Of a stretch of DNA of 64,000 bases, positions 48,074 through 58,307 are shown piece after piece. Each line of letters opens with the position of its first letter. The stretch's first letter is position 1. The translations under genes were made by a program, and so were the position numbers. The stretch is taken from positions 124,001-188,000 of the forward strand of contig CANLNM010000003.1 of NCBI GenBank assembly GCA_947492475.1, in the 5' to 3' direction. The DNA is from an uncultured Paracoccaceae bacterium. Lineage in GTDB: Bacteria > Pseudomonadota > Alphaproteobacteria > Rhodobacterales > Rhodobacteraceae. Under the pieces are notes generated by a model that worked only from the letters and a program-made list of their open reading frames with translations, was not told where the DNA came from and searched no databases.

Positions 48074-49059
48074 GTTGTGGGCTCCAGTTTTTTTGCGATC
48101 ATCGCACGTGTTGTGTCATCGCAAAATGCGGCATCAAGCGCCACCTTATTCAACGCGGCAAAATCGGTTTCATTCCAGCCAAAGGTTTTTTCCAGCATCT
48201 CGTATTCTTGGGTCATGGTGGTGTGGAAAAACGGGGGATCGTCGGTGGATACGGTGACTTTGACGCCCGCGTCGCGCAGCATTCGGATCGGGTGCGTGTC
48301 CCAACTGGGCACGGCCTTCAAAAACACGTTTGATCCCGGACAAACCTCTAATGTGATGCCTTTTTCGACGATTTCGTCGATCAAAGCAGGGTCTTTGGAC
48401 GCGTTGATCCCATGGCCCAGCCGTTCGACTTTCAGGTCACGGATTGTGTCCTGAACCATGTCCGCCCCGCCCCATTCGCCGGCATGGCAGGTCAGCTGCA
48501 AACCTGCTTCGCGGGCCATATCATAGGAATAGGCAAAATCGCCCGGCCGGTGCATCATTTCGGCGCCACCCATGCCGAAACCCGTGATAAAATCGCCTTT
48601 GGTTTCCGCAGCGCAACGCGCGGCTGACTTTGCTTTCTCGGGTCCTTCGTGGCGAATACAGGTCACAATGCCCCGCAACGTGATGCCGTATTGGGCCTCA
48701 CATTCGTCGGCGGCGGTTTTCATCGCGGCTACGTAGTCTTTCCATGCAGCCAGATCGCCATTTCCGCAGAAATCGGGACTGATAAAGGATTCTGTGTAAA
48801 CCACCCCTTGTTGGGCGCTGTTTTCCAGCACCGCGCGGGTCAAACGATAGAACTCCTCTGGTCCGGTCAACGTGGTGCAGGCGGCTTCGTACACTTCTAA
48901 AAAGTGGGTGAAGTCGCGATAGGCATAGCCCCCGTCTGGCGTGAATATCCCGCTGATATCCATACGTTTTTCCGCGGCAAGCTGACGGATAAATTCTGGT
49001 GGTGCGGCGCCTTCCAGATGCATATGCAGCTCAACTTTGGGAAGGTTCAGATAAGTCAT
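48070..49059 (-). CDS. add: Adenosine deaminase
   Basis: 329 residues. Zinc ligands and catalytic residues: [16 protein letters not shown] near the N-terminus, the [11 protein letters not shown] loop, and [12 protein letters not shown]. It deaminates adenosine and deoxyadenosine to (deoxy)inosine. The APPEF region and the 329-residue length fit true ADAs; a related adenine deaminase role is a minor alternative. Starts with an ATGA overlap on the deoB stop and ends overlapping the upp start. Confidence 0.93.
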   Translation of the reverse strand: MTYLNLPKVELHMHLEGAAPPEFIRQLAAEKRMDISGIFTPDGGYAYRDFTHFLEVYEAACTTLTGPEEFYRLTRAVLENSAQQGVVYTESFISPDFCGNGDLAAWKDYVAAMKTAADECEAQYGITLRGIVTCIRHEGPEKAKSAARCAAETKGDFITGFGMGGAEMMHRPGDFAYSYDMAREAGLQLTCHAGEWGGADMVQDTIRDLKVERLGHGINASKDPALIDEIVEKGITLEVCPGSNVFLKAVPSWDTHPIRMLRDAGVKVTVSTDDPPFFHTTMTQEYEMLEKTFGWNETDFAALNKVALDAAFCDDTTRAMIAKKLEPTT

Positions 49060-50267
49060 AAAAACGTCTTTCCTGGTCCCTGTGACGGGATGTTTAGGTG
49101 GGATGCCACACTGGCCGCCACGTCGGTAAAGGCCACAAGGCCGAGATTTTTAGCACCAATTCCGTGGATCAGCACCGGAACGCGTTCGCGTGTGTGATCG
49201 GTCCCTACCCAGGTCGGGTCATTGCCGTGATCAGCGGTGATCAACAGCAAATCATCCGCGCGCAGTTTTGGCAGTAACTTGGATAGTTCAGCATTAAACC
49301 ACTCTAGGTGTCGCGCATATCCTGACACGTCGCGTCGATGGCCATATAGGCTGTCAAATTCGACGAAATTGGCAAACACCAATGCTCCATCCTCTGCCTC
49401 TTTGACCAGATCGTTCAGATGCTGCATCAAGGTGACATCCGCACCTTTGCGGTTTTCATGAATCCCGCGCATTGAAAAAATATCACCAATCTTTCCAACG
49501 GCATAGACTCGGCGGCCTGCCTCAGACACCCAATCACACAAGGTCGGCGCCGGGGGGGCAATGGCGTAATCATGGCGGTTCAATGTACGGGTAAATCCCG
49601 CCTCGGGCGTGCCAATAAAGGGGCGTGCGATAACGCGGCCAACCTTCATTTTATGCACATATGGCGCAAGGTCCTGACACAGCTTTAACAGGCGATCCAA
49701 GCCAAAGCTTTCTTCGTGGGCGGCGATCTGAAGCACGCTATCTGCCGAAGTATAGCAAATCGGATATCCGTTCTGAACGTGGCGCGCGCCCTCTTGTTCG
49801 ATGATCGTCGTGCCGGATGAATGGCGGTTGCCCAAAATCCCGTCCGTGCCGGCCAATTCACAGATTTTGGCCACCAATTCAGGGGGAAAACAGGGGTCGT
49901 TGTCCGGGAATGTATGCCAATCCCACGGCACAGGCACGCCGGCCAATTCCCAGTGGCCTGTCGGCGTATCTTTGCCCGGTGACACCTCAGTTGCCGCCGC
50001 ATAAGCCCCCATCGGTTGCGCGTTTAGCCCGATCACCGGATCCCCCGTTGCCAACCGGCAGGCTTCGCCCAATCCCAACGCGTCCAACACGGATACATCC
50101 AAGGGACCGCTGCGCCCGTCTTGGGCGCGCCCTGCGGTGCATTCCGCCGCGATATGGCCGATTGTGTTGGCCCCGGAATCCGGTTCATCCCCGTTATAAA
50201 ACAGGGCCGCATCCGGTGCCCCGCCGATCCCGACAGAGTCAATCACAACCATAAACGCGCGCGGCAT
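49056..50267 (-). CDS. deoB: Phosphopentomutase
   Basis: 403 residues from the ATG at 50267. Alkaline-phosphatase-superfamily metalloenzyme: VVIDSVGIGGAPDA supplies the first metal ligand and DSGANTIGH the phosphothreonine region, and LLITADHGNDPTWVGTDHT the second metal site. It converts deoxyribose- or ribose-1-phosphate to the 5-phosphate. A longer frame opens upstream but overlaps deoA; this ATG overlaps the deoA stop by one base (TGATG) and begins the conserved sequence. Confidence 0.96.
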   Translation of the reverse strand: MPRAFMVVIDSVGIGGAPDAALFYNGDEPDSGANTIGHIAAECTAGRAQDGRSGPLDVSVLDALGLGEACRLATGDPVIGLNAQPMGAYAAATEVSPGKDTPTGHWELAGVPVPWDWHTFPDNDPCFPPELVAKICELAGTDGILGNRHSSGTTIIEQEGARHVQNGYPICYTSADSVLQIAAHEESFGLDRLLKLCQDLAPYVHKMKVGRVIARPFIGTPEAGFTRTLNRHDYAIAPPAPTLCDWVSEAGRRVYAVGKIGDIFSMRGIHENRKGADVTLMQHLNDLVKEAEDGALVFANFVEFDSLYGHRRDVSGYARHLEWFNAELSKLLPKLRADDLLLITADHGNDPTWVGTDHTRERVPVLIHGIGAKNLGLVAFTDVAASVASHLNIPSQGPGKTFL

Positions 50268-51571
50268 CAATCGATCCTTTCGTGAACCAATGGCAGACTT
50301 TCCGGGGCGGTTTCCCCGATCGTGACGGCCTTTAGGATTGCATGGGCCGCCTGTGTGGCTTTGTCTTCGGTGCGGGCATGCAGGGTGCAAATTGGATCGC
50401 CCTTTTCCACCCATTGGCCGCGACCTACAACCTCTGACAGCCCAACGGCGGGGTCAATTTTGTCACTTTCGACCAAACGGCCGCCGCCCAGATGTACCAC
50501 CGCCAGCCCAAGCGCTTCTCCGTCGATGTTGGACACATAGCCGGACCGTGGGCTGGGGACGTCGCCCACAATGGGCGCTTTGGCCAAATGGGTGTGCCAA
50601 TCGCGGTCCAGATCCGGAGGCCCGCCCATTTCCGACACCATTTTGGCGAAAATTTCCATCGCGCGGCCCGATGCGATGGCCACATCCATGCGCTCTTCGC
50701 TTTCGCCTTCTGCTTCGCCGGACAGCGCCATCAAACGCCCGCCCAATGCGACGGTCAGGTCGTGCAAGCGCGGCGCTGCGGTGCGGTTGCCCGCCAGCAC
50801 CTCCATGCAGATCGCCACCTCAAGCGCATTGCCAAGCGACGGCGCCAGCGGTTCGTTCATGTCGGTGATCATCGCGGCTGTGCTGCACCCGGCCCCGTTT
50901 GCCGTATCCACCAGGGATCGGGCCAATGCGCGGGCTTCGTCGGGGGTTTTCATGAACGCGCCGGTGCCAACTTTGACGTCCAAAACCAGTCCTTCCAGCC
51001 CGGCGGCCAGTTTTTTAGACAGGATAGAAGCGGTAATTAAATCAATACTTTCCACGGTCGAGGTCACATCGCGCACGGCATATAGTTTCTTATCCGCTGG
51101 GGCGATCTGCCCCGTGGCACCGGCAATAATACAGCCCACATCACGGGTGATCCGGCGCAGGCTGTCTTCGTCGGTTTGCGCGACCAATCCGGGGATGGAT
51201 TCCATTTTATCCAGCGTGCCGCCCGTATGTCCCAGCCCACGGCCGGAAATCATCGGAACAAACACGCCACAGGCCGCCAATGCCGGCGCGAGGATCAGCG
51301 ACACGCAATCGCCAATACCCCCTGTTGAATGTTTGTCCAGCACAGGCCCCGGCAAATCCCACGCCATCACATCACCGCTATCGCGCATCGCCATTGTCAG
51401 GCCCACCCGCGCGGCAGGCGTGATCCCATTCAGCAGCACCGCCATCGCAAAGGCACCGGCCTGTGCATCACTGACCTGACCATTGGCCAATCCCGCAGCG
51501 AACCAGCGCAGTTCTTCGGTGTCGGGGGTCTGCCCTTCGCGCACCTTGAGCAATATCGCGCGCGCATCCAT
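50267..51571 (-). CDS. deoA: Thymidine phosphorylase
   Basis: 434 residues, full length. The family motif KHSTGGIGDCVSLILAPALAACG and ISGRGLGHTGGTLDKMESIPG are intact. It splits thymidine (or deoxyuridine) into base and deoxyribose-1-phosphate. Start ATG overlaps the cdd stop by one base (TAATG); its stop overlaps the deoB start. Confidence 0.97.
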   Translation of the reverse strand: MDARAILLKVREGQTPDTEELRWFAAGLANGQVSDAQAGAFAMAVLLNGITPAARVGLTMAMRDSGDVMAWDLPGPVLDKHSTGGIGDCVSLILAPALAACGVFVPMISGRGLGHTGGTLDKMESIPGLVAQTDEDSLRRITRDVGCIIAGATGQIAPADKKLYAVRDVTSTVESIDLITASILSKKLAAGLEGLVLDVKVGTGAFMKTPDEARALARSLVDTANGAGCSTAAMITDMNEPLAPSLGNALEVAICMEVLAGNRTAAPRLHDLTVALGGRLMALSGEAEGESEERMDVAIASGRAMEIFAKMVSEMGGPPDLDRDWHTHLAKAPIVGDVPSPRSGYVSNIDGEALGLAVVHLGGGRLVESDKIDPAVGLSEVVGRGQWVEKGDPICTLHARTEDKATQAAHAILKAVTIGETAPESLPLVHERID

Positions 51572-51963
51572 TAGCTTCGCTCCATGTGGGCGGCGTCAAA
51601 CACACCGGGCAGCAGGTCGGCGATTGTGGTCTCTTGGGTGACGCCATCAACCGTGGTCATGGTCACTTTGACCGATCCATCCGCAAATTCAGCCAGCTTT
51701 TGGCGGCATCCCCCGCAAGGTGACACAGGTTTGGGGCTGTCTGCGATCACCGCAACCTCTGCGATTGCGCTGTCTCCGGCGGCGATCATGGCCGCGATTG
51801 CCCCTGCTTCGGCGCAGGTTCCTTCGGGATAGGCCACGTTTTCGACGTTACAGCCTGCATAAACCACGCCAGATGTCGCGCGAATCGCCGCACCCACCTT
51901 AAAGTTGGAATAGGGCGCATAAGCATTTTCGCGCACAGTTCGCGCTGTTTGGACCAATGACAT
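51571..51963 (-). CDS. cdd: Cytidine deaminase
   Basis: 130 residues, the short tetrameric type. Zinc site: CNVENVAYPEGTCAEAGAI with the catalytic Glu in CAEAG, and SPCGGCRQKLAEFA. It converts (deoxy)cytidine to (deoxy)uridine. The ATG at 51963 has AAGGAAG upstream. First gene of the five-gene operon cdd-deoA-deoB-add-upp. Confidence 0.96.
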   Translation of the reverse strand: MSLVQTARTVRENAYAPYSNFKVGAAIRATSGVVYAGCNVENVAYPEGTCAEAGAIAAMIAAGDSAIAEVAVIADSPKPVSPCGGCRQKLAEFADGSVKVTMTTVDGVTQETTIADLLPGVFDAAHMERS

Positions 51964-52018
51964 ATCACTTCCTTTAAGCATATTTTACGCGGCGACGCGC
52001 AGATTCACGAACCTGTAA

Positions 52019-52036
52019 CATCTAATATAATAGATG
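52019..52036 (-). promoter_or_regulatory. Near-palindrome upstream of the nucleoside operon
   Basis: CATCTAATATAATAGATG is symmetric at 16 of 18 positions and contains TATAAT-like cores on both strands. It lies 56 bases from the cdd start, a good place for a nucleoside-responsive repressor overlapping a promoter. No regulator gene is adjacent. Confidence 0.45.
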
Positions 52037-52152
52037 CAGCAGAGCCTGAGCAGCAGCAGTTTAAAAGACAGCCTGTCGGGCGCTAACGGGATTTGCAAGT
52101 GCTATGCGCCTTGGCTATGAGCGCATCAACCCTTCCCCCACGGCAGTAAAAA

Positions 52153-52170
52153 TGGTTCAATATTGAACCA
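52153..52170 (+). promoter_or_regulatory. Perfect 18-bp palindrome upstream of maeB
   Basis: TGGTTCAATATTGAACCA is a perfect inverted repeat ending 17 bases before the maeB start codon. It almost surely binds a dimeric regulator; none is encoded here. Confidence 0.6.
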
Positions 52171-52187
52171 ACCCAAAGGAGCGCCCC

Positions 52188-54467
52188 ATGTCAGACACAT
52201 CCAGAGAAGCCCTTCGTCAGGCGGCGCTTGATTACCACCGCCATCCAAAACCCGGCAAGCTGGAAATTCGCGCAACCAAACCCCTGGCCAATGGGCGGGA
52301 TCTGGCGCGGGCTTATTCCCCGGGCGTGGCTGAGGCGTGTTTGGAAATCAAGGCAGACACAGCGACGGCGCAGGATTACACGTCGCGGGGCAATCTGGTT
52401 GGGGTTGTGACCAATGGCTCAGCCGTGCTGGGATTGGGCAATATCGGCGCGTTGGCATCCAAACCTGTCATGGAAGGTAAAGCCGTTCTGTTTAAGAAAT
52501 TCGCCAATATCGACTGTTTTGACATCGAAGTGGACGAACCTGACCCGGAAAAGCTGGCCGAAATTGTCTGCGCATTAGAGCCGACCTTTGGGGCGATCAA
52601 TCTAGAAGATATCAAAGCCCCGGATTGTTTCATCGTTGAGAAGATTTGCCGCGAACGCATGAATATCCCTGTGTTTCACGACGATCAGCACGGCACCGCG
52701 ATTGTGGTGGGCGCGGCTGCCACCAATGCGCTGCATGTTGCGGGCAAGAAATTCGAAGACATTAAAATCGTGTCCACCGGGGGCGGTGCTGCGGGGATTG
52801 CCTGTTTGAACATGCTGCTCAAACTGGGGGTGAAACGCGAAAATGTCTGGCTGTGTGACATTCACGGTCTGGTCTACAAAGGCCGCACAGAGGATATGAA
52901 CCCGCAAAAGGCCGAATATGCCCAAGACAGCGATCTGCGCAGTCTAGCAGACGTGATTGACGGCGCGGACATGTTTCTGGGCCTGTCCGGTCCCAATGTG
53001 TTGAAACCGGAAATGGTCGCCAAAATGACGCCTCAGCCGATCATTTTTGCGCTGGCCAACCCAAATCCCGAAATTTTGCCAGATATGGCACGCAGCGTGG
53101 CCCCGGATGCGATCATCGCCACGGGGCGCAGCGATTTTCCCAACCAAGTCAACAACGTGCTGTGTTTTCCGTTCATCTTCCGTGGGGCGCTGGATGTGGG
53201 GGCCACTGAGATTAACGACGAGATGCAGATCGCCTGTGTCGATGGTATCGCTGCCCTAGCCCGCGCCACCACCAGCGCCGAGGCCGCCGCCGCCTATCAG
53301 GGCGAACAGCTGACCTTTGGCGTTGATTATTTGATCCCCAAACCGTTTGATCCCCGCCTGATGGGTGTGGTCGCCAGCGCAGTGGCCAAGGCGGCGATGG
53401 AAACCGGGGTCGCCAAACGCCCCCTGCCCTCCATGGACATCTACAAAGAGCAACTCGACGGGTCGGTGTTCAAATCGGCGCTGTTGATGCGCCCCGTCTT
53501 TGAGGCAGCACGGTCCGTGTCCCGTCGCATTGTCTTTGCCGAGGGCGAAGATGAACGCGTGTTGCGCGCCGCCCAAGCCATGCTGGAAGAAACCACCGAA
53601 CATCCCATTCTCATCGGCCGCCCCGACGTTATGGAAAAGCGCTGTGAACGGGCTGGGCTAAAGCTGAAACTGGGGGTTGATGTTCAGGTGGTGAACCCGG
53701 AAAATGACCATCGGTATCGCGATTATTGGGAAACATATCATCAGGTTATGGCGCGCCGCGGCGTTACCCCCGATCTGGCGCGTGCCATCATGCGCACCAA
53801 CACCACCGCAATCGGCGCCATCATGGTCCACCGCAACGAAGCCGACAGCCTGATCTGTGGAACATTTGGCGAATTCCGCTGGCATTTGAACTATGTCACC
53901 CAATTGCTGGGCGATCAGGATTATTGCGCAACCGGGGCTCTGTCCCTGATGATCATGGAAGACGGCCCCCTGTTTATCGCCGACACCCATGTCAATTCCC
54001 TGCCAACCCCAGAACAGCTGGCTGAATCCGCCATCGGTGCGGCTCGCCACGTGCGCCGTTTTGGTCTGGAACCCAACATCGCATTTTGTTCGCAATCCCA
54101 GTTCGGCAATCAGGCCGAAGGGTCCGGCAAACGCCTACGCGCCGCCATCGCATTGCTGGATCAGCAACCGCGCGATTTCTGCTACGAAGGCGAAATGAAC
54201 GTCGATGTGGCGCTGGATCCGGTGCTGCGGGATCGGATTTTTCCGGGCAACCGGATGAAAGGCGCAGCGAATGTGTTGATTTTTGCCCATGCGGATGCGG
54301 CATCTGGGGTGCGCAACATCCTGAAATCACGGGCTGGCGGGCTCGAAGTGGGGCCAATCCTGATGGGTATGGGCAATCGTGCCCATATCGTCACCCCGTC
54401 CATCACAGCGCGCGGTTTGCTCAACATGTCTGCCGTCGCGGGCACCCCCGTGACACATTACGGATAA
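52188..54467 (+). CDS. maeB: NADP-dependent malic enzyme with phosphotransacetylase domain
   Basis: 759 residues. The N-terminal malic-enzyme part (~1-420) has [39 protein letters not shown] and [17 protein letters not shown]; the C-terminal ~320 residues resemble phosphotransacetylase ([17 protein letters not shown]), which in these large malic enzymes is regulatory rather than catalytic. It makes pyruvate and NADPH from malate, linking acid catabolism to gluconeogenesis and reducing power. The ATG follows AAAGGAG. Alone in its transcript, with an 18-bp palindrome just upstream. Confidence 0.94.
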   Translation: MSDTSREALRQAALDYHRHPKPGKLEIRATKPLANGRDLARAYSPGVAEACLEIKADTATAQDYTSRGNLVGVVTNGSAVLGLGNIGALASKPVMEGKAVLFKKFANIDCFDIEVDEPDPEKLAEIVCALEPTFGAINLEDIKAPDCFIVEKICRERMNIPVFHDDQHGTAIVVGAAATNALHVAGKKFEDIKIVSTGGGAAGIACLNMLLKLGVKRENVWLCDIHGLVYKGRTEDMNPQKAEYAQDSDLRSLADVIDGADMFLGLSGPNVLKPEMVAKMTPQPIIFALANPNPEILPDMARSVAPDAIIATGRSDFPNQVNNVLCFPFIFRGALDVGATEINDEMQIACVDGIAALARATTSAEAAAAYQGEQLTFGVDYLIPKPFDPRLMGVVASAVAKAAMETGVAKRPLPSMDIYKEQLDGSVFKSALLMRPVFEAARSVSRRIVFAEGEDERVLRAAQAMLEETTEHPILIGRPDVMEKRCERAGLKLKLGVDVQVVNPENDHRYRDYWETYHQVMARRGVTPDLARAIMRTNTTAIGAIMVHRNEADSLICGTFGEFRWHLNYVTQLLGDQDYCATGALSLMIMEDGPLFIADTHVNSLPTPEQLAESAIGAARHVRRFGLEPNIAFCSQSQFGNQAEGSGKRLRAAIALLDQQPRDFCYEGEMNVDVALDPVLRDRIFPGNRMKGAANVLIFAHADAASGVRNILKSRAGGLEVGPILMGMGNRAHIVTPSITARGLLNMSAVAGTPVTHYG

Positions 54468-54540
54468 TTGATGGTTCCTTACGAATAGTTCACCATTTTC
54501 GGTCAATCCTTTTGCAACCTGCATGAGGAAACCCTCAAAC

Positions 54541-56061
54541 ATGCTCAAACGTGTGGCCCAATCACGATATGGCTCGTGGCTCAACCGGCGTGACGCTGCA
54601 CCTGTTGACGTGGATGAAACGGAACTGGCTGATCCTGTGCCTGATCCGTTGGATGACGCGGCCCCGACAGAGGACAGCGATGCGTCCCAGCATCACGAAC
54701 GGCTGCATCATCTGGCCCATAGCGCGTCGAAATTGGGCTACGAAGTCGTTGATATCGCAGGTTTTCTGGATGAACTCGAAAATCGGTCGGAACAGCAACT
54801 GGTCGTGCTGCGCGACGCCCGGCAATCGGCCGAACAGGTGGCCTCGGCCACCGATGCGGTCTGCGACACGGTAACAGAGGTTACCACTGCGGCCACGGAT
54901 GCCCTCAACAAAGTTGAGGGGTCAGTCACCGCTGTTCGTGAAACCGCAACCCGATCCTCGGACGTGGCAGGCTGGGTTGAATCGGTGGCGACTCAGGTGT
55001 CTGACGTCGTGGATTCCCTGATCGAAGTGCAAAGCAACAATGAACTGATCGGCGATATCGCGTCGCAGGTGAATATGTTGTCGATCAATGCGCGCATTGA
55101 GGCAAGCCGCGCTGGCGAAACCGGCAAAGGCTTTGCGGTGATCGCCCATTCCATCAATGAACTGGCCGCACGCACCAATGACGTGGCCGGGTGTATCCGC
55201 GAAAGTGTGACATCCCTGACCACCGCGATCACCGAACTCGCCAGTCAAAGCGAAGCCGTGCGCGGAAACGCAGAAAAAGTGATCCAAGACAATAAAGTGG
55301 CCGATGCCACCTTGGGCGAAATCGCCAGCCACATTCGGGACGTACACGCCAAGTCGGTGAAAATCGACACTGAATCCCAAAAGACCAAGTCGGCGACATC
55401 GCGGTTCATCCCTGCCTTTACCGATGTGGGCACCAGCATTAACGACACGTCCGAACGCATTCATGGCGTGACCAAACGCACATCCGATTTGGTCGACATG
55501 TCAGAAGAAATCGTTCAGTTTTCGGTTCAACTTGGCGGAGAGATTGAGGATTCAATCTATATTGATCGCGTTCAGTTGGATGCGGCCGCCCTGTCACAAG
55601 CGTTGGAACAGGCCGTTGCAACCAATAAAATTTCAGAAGACGACCTGTTTTCGCGGGAATATACGCCCATTCCCGGCTCTCGGCCGCAACAAGTTACCGC
55701 ACCGTTCACCACGCTGACGGATGAATTGTTCACTTCGATCCAAGAAGACGCCATCGCGCAATCGCCCGACGCCGTGTTCTGCGCGGCCGTGAATGTTGAC
55801 GGATATTTGCCCACCCATAATCTAAAGTTTTCCAAACCCCTCAGCAATGATGAGGTGTGGAACACAGCAAATTGTCGAAACCGGCGGATTTTTGACGACC
55901 GGGCGGGGCTGAAATCGGGCCGCAATACGCAGCCGTTTTTGTTGCAAGTTTACCGGCGCAACATGGGTGATGGTGTTTATAAACTTATGAAAGATGTGTC
56001 CGCCCCGATCTTTGTGAATGGGCGACATTGGGGTGGGTTGCGGCTTGCTTATGGCGCTTAG
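54541..56061 (+). CDS. Soluble methyl-accepting chemotaxis-type receptor with C-terminal sensory module
   Basis: 506 residues, no membrane segment or signal peptide. A central coiled coil carries the MCP hairpin ([36 protein letters not shown]), slightly diverged from the usual IAFQTNLLALNAAVEAARAGE. The C-terminal ~130 residues contain [29 protein letters not shown] and [21 protein letters not shown], a sensory module found at the C-terminus of cytoplasmic MCPs in this group. So sensing appears to come after, not before, the signalling tip. ATG at 54541 with GAGGAA is chosen over one 18 bases earlier. Confidence 0.82.
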   Translation: MLKRVAQSRYGSWLNRRDAAPVDVDETELADPVPDPLDDAAPTEDSDASQHHERLHHLAHSASKLGYEVVDIAGFLDELENRSEQQLVVLRDARQSAEQVASATDAVCDTVTEVTTAATDALNKVEGSVTAVRETATRSSDVAGWVESVATQVSDVVDSLIEVQSNNELIGDIASQVNMLSINARIEASRAGETGKGFAVIAHSINELAARTNDVAGCIRESVTSLTTAITELASQSEAVRGNAEKVIQDNKVADATLGEIASHIRDVHAKSVKIDTESQKTKSATSRFIPAFTDVGTSINDTSERIHGVTKRTSDLVDMSEEIVQFSVQLGGEIEDSIYIDRVQLDAAALSQALEQAVATNKISEDDLFSREYTPIPGSRPQQVTAPFTTLTDELFTSIQEDAIAQSPDAVFCAAVNVDGYLPTHNLKFSKPLSNDEVWNTANCRNRRIFDDRAGLKSGRNTQPFLLQVYRRNMGDGVYKLMKDVSAPIFVNGRHWGGLRLAYGA

Positions 56062-56089
56062 CGTGGGCACTGCGATTCTCCAAATTCGG

Positions 56090-56162
56090 TTTGCAACTTT
56101 GCAATTGCGACAAGCGCCTTGAATAATTTGCTTTAAATGTTGAGCTTTGCAAAAATTTGCAA
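56090..56162 (+). promoter_or_regulatory. Cluster of TTTGCAA elements upstream of prpE
   Basis: TTTGCAA occurs at 56090-56096, 56098-56104, 56146-56152 and 56156-56162. These are the half-sites expected for RamB/PccR-type (ScfR) short-chain acyl-CoA regulators. A reversed TTGC-rich stretch near 56104-56108 adds to the clustering. They lie 120-190 bases before the prpE start. Confidence 0.6.
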
Positions 56163-56281
56163 TCCGTTTCGCCCGAAACTGCAAACAATACGCGGTAATC
56201 TGCCGCGCCTGATCCCAAGACGCTTGCCGTATCGCAGCCCGGCGCAATAGACATATCCTGACACAGAGGAGGAGCGTCACC

Positions 56282-58174
56282 ATGGGATATAGCGACGTCT
56301 ATGAAAATTGGAAATCCGACCCCGAAGCGTTTTGGATGGAGGCCGCTCAGGAAATCGACTGGATGCAGGCCCCGTCAAAGGCGCTGTTCGATGACGCGGC
56401 TCCTTTGTATGAATGGTTTGCCGACGCCAAGGTAAACACTTGCTGGAATGCGGTGGACCGGCATGTGGAAAACGGCCGCGGTGAACAGACGGCGATCATT
56501 TATGACAGCCCAATCACCCATACCAAACGCGAAATATCCTATGTCGAGTTGCGCAATCGGGTTGCCAATCTGGCCGGGGCGTTGCGGGCCAAAGGCGTCG
56601 AAAAAGGCGACCGCGTCATCATCTATATGCCGATGGTTCCCGAAGCGTTAGAAGCCATGCTGGCCTGCGCGCGCCTGGGGGCGGTGCATTCCGTCGTGTT
56701 TGGGGGCTTTGCTGCCCATGAATTGGCGGTGCGGATCGATGATGCCAAACCCAAATGTATCATCGCGGCATCCTGTGGTTTGGAACCGGGCCGGGTGGTG
56801 CATTACAAACCGCTGCTGGATGGTGCGATTGAACAATCCAGCCACAAACCAGATTTCTGCGTTATTTTTCAACGCGAACAAGAGGTTGCAGAACTGGTTG
56901 AGGGTCGCGATGTCAACTGGCATGGGTTCCAATATGGGGTAGAGCCCGCCGAATGTGTCCCGGTTGAGGGCAACCATCCGTCCTATATTCTGTACACGTC
57001 CGGCACCACTGGCCAACCCAAAGGCGTGATCCGCCACACGGCCGGGCAATTGGTGGCGCTGAACTGGACCATGAAAAACCTATACAATGTCGATCCCGGC
57101 GATGTGTTCTGGGCGGCCTCTGATGTGGGCTGGGTCGTTGGGCATTCCTACATTTGCTATGGCCCATTGATCGCCGGCAACACCACCATCGTGTTCGAAG
57201 GCAAACCCGTCGGCACCCCGGATGCGGGCACATTCTGGCGGGTGATTTCAGAACACAAAGTCAAAAGCTTCTTTACCGCGCCAACGGCATTTCGGGCCGT
57301 GAAACGGGACGATCCAACCGGTGAGTTCGTTAAAAAATATGATCTGTCAGGGCTGAAAGCCGTTTATCTGGCCGGGGAACGGGCCGATCCGGACACGATC
57401 AAATGGGCGCAGGATCAGCTGAACGTGCCGGTGATTGACCATTGGTGGCAGACAGAAACCGGTTGGGCGATTGCGGCAAACCCGTTGGGAATCGAAGAAT
57501 TGCCGGTCAAGTTGGGCAGCCCTTCTGTGCCAATGCCCGGATATGACGTGCAAATTCTGGACGAAGCCGGGCACGAAGTGGCGGATGGCGACATGGGTGC
57601 GATTGCGATTAAATTGCCTTTGCCCCCCGGAACGTTGCCGAATCTGTGGAACGCCGAGGAACGCTACAAGAAGAGCTATCTAGACCATTTCCCCGGATAT
57701 TACGAAACCGGAGATGCCGGGTACAAAGACGATGATGGCTATTTGTACATCATGGCGCGCACAGATGACGTGATCAACGTGGCCGGGCATCGCCTGTCCA
57801 CTGGCGGCATGGAAGAAGTGCTGGCCAGCCATCCGGATGTGGCGGAATGCGCGGTGATTGGCGTGTCAGACAAGCTGAAGGGCCAAGCGCCGCTCGGGTT
57901 CCTGTGTCTGAATGCCGGAACGGATCGCCCACATGCCGATATCGTTAAGGAATGTGTCAAACTGGTCCGGGATCAGATTGGCCCCGTGGCGGCATTTAAA
58001 CTGGCCTGTGTCGTGGATCGCCTGCCCAAAACGCGATCTGGGAAAATCCTGCGGGCCACCATGGTGAAAATCGCCGATGGTGAAACGTTTAAAATGCCAG
58101 CCACCATTGATGATCCGGCGATTTTGGATGAAATCAAGGATGCGCTACAGACGCTTGGCTTTGCAAAAACCTAA
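56282..58174 (+). CDS. prpE: Propionyl-CoA ligase
   Basis: 630 residues of the acetyl/propionyl-CoA synthetase group. It opens YSDVYENWKSDPEAFWMEAA, a hallmark of PrpE rather than Acs. ANL motifs: YTSGTTGQPKGVIRHTAG, WWQTETGW, YYETGDAGYKDDDGYLYIM, GHRLSTGGMEEVLASHPD and the catalytic lysine in PKTRSGKILRATM. It activates propionate for assimilation (methylcitrate or ethylmalonyl/methylmalonyl route). A TTTGCAA cluster upstream fits regulation by a PccR-like protein. Acetate activation by a related enzyme is the alternative. Followed by a clear terminator. Confidence 0.93.
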   Translation: MGYSDVYENWKSDPEAFWMEAAQEIDWMQAPSKALFDDAAPLYEWFADAKVNTCWNAVDRHVENGRGEQTAIIYDSPITHTKREISYVELRNRVANLAGALRAKGVEKGDRVIIYMPMVPEALEAMLACARLGAVHSVVFGGFAAHELAVRIDDAKPKCIIAASCGLEPGRVVHYKPLLDGAIEQSSHKPDFCVIFQREQEVAELVEGRDVNWHGFQYGVEPAECVPVEGNHPSYILYTSGTTGQPKGVIRHTAGQLVALNWTMKNLYNVDPGDVFWAASDVGWVVGHSYICYGPLIAGNTTIVFEGKPVGTPDAGTFWRVISEHKVKSFFTAPTAFRAVKRDDPTGEFVKKYDLSGLKAVYLAGERADPDTIKWAQDQLNVPVIDHWWQTETGWAIAANPLGIEELPVKLGSPSVPMPGYDVQILDEAGHEVADGDMGAIAIKLPLPPGTLPNLWNAEERYKKSYLDHFPGYYETGDAGYKDDDGYLYIMARTDDVINVAGHRLSTGGMEEVLASHPDVAECAVIGVSDKLKGQAPLGFLCLNAGTDRPHADIVKECVKLVRDQIGPVAAFKLACVVDRLPKTRSGKILRATMVKIADGETFKMPATIDDPAILDEIKDALQTLGFAKT

Positions 58175-58195
58175 GCCAGACATGTGATCAAATTG

Positions 58196-58225
58196 AAAAA
58201 CCGCGCAGGAAATTGCGCGGTTTTT
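58196..58225 (+). terminator. Terminator after prpE
   Basis: AAAAACCGCGCA pairs with TGCGCGGTTTTT over a 6-base loop, with seven T at the end. It follows the prpE stop by 21 bases. Confidence 0.92.
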
Positions 58226-58307
58226 TTACTGTGCACTCACCCGTTTGGGTGATGCCACGCCCGGCACGTCCCGTCAGTATTTGCGACGACCAAATAGGGG
58301 ACAGAAA

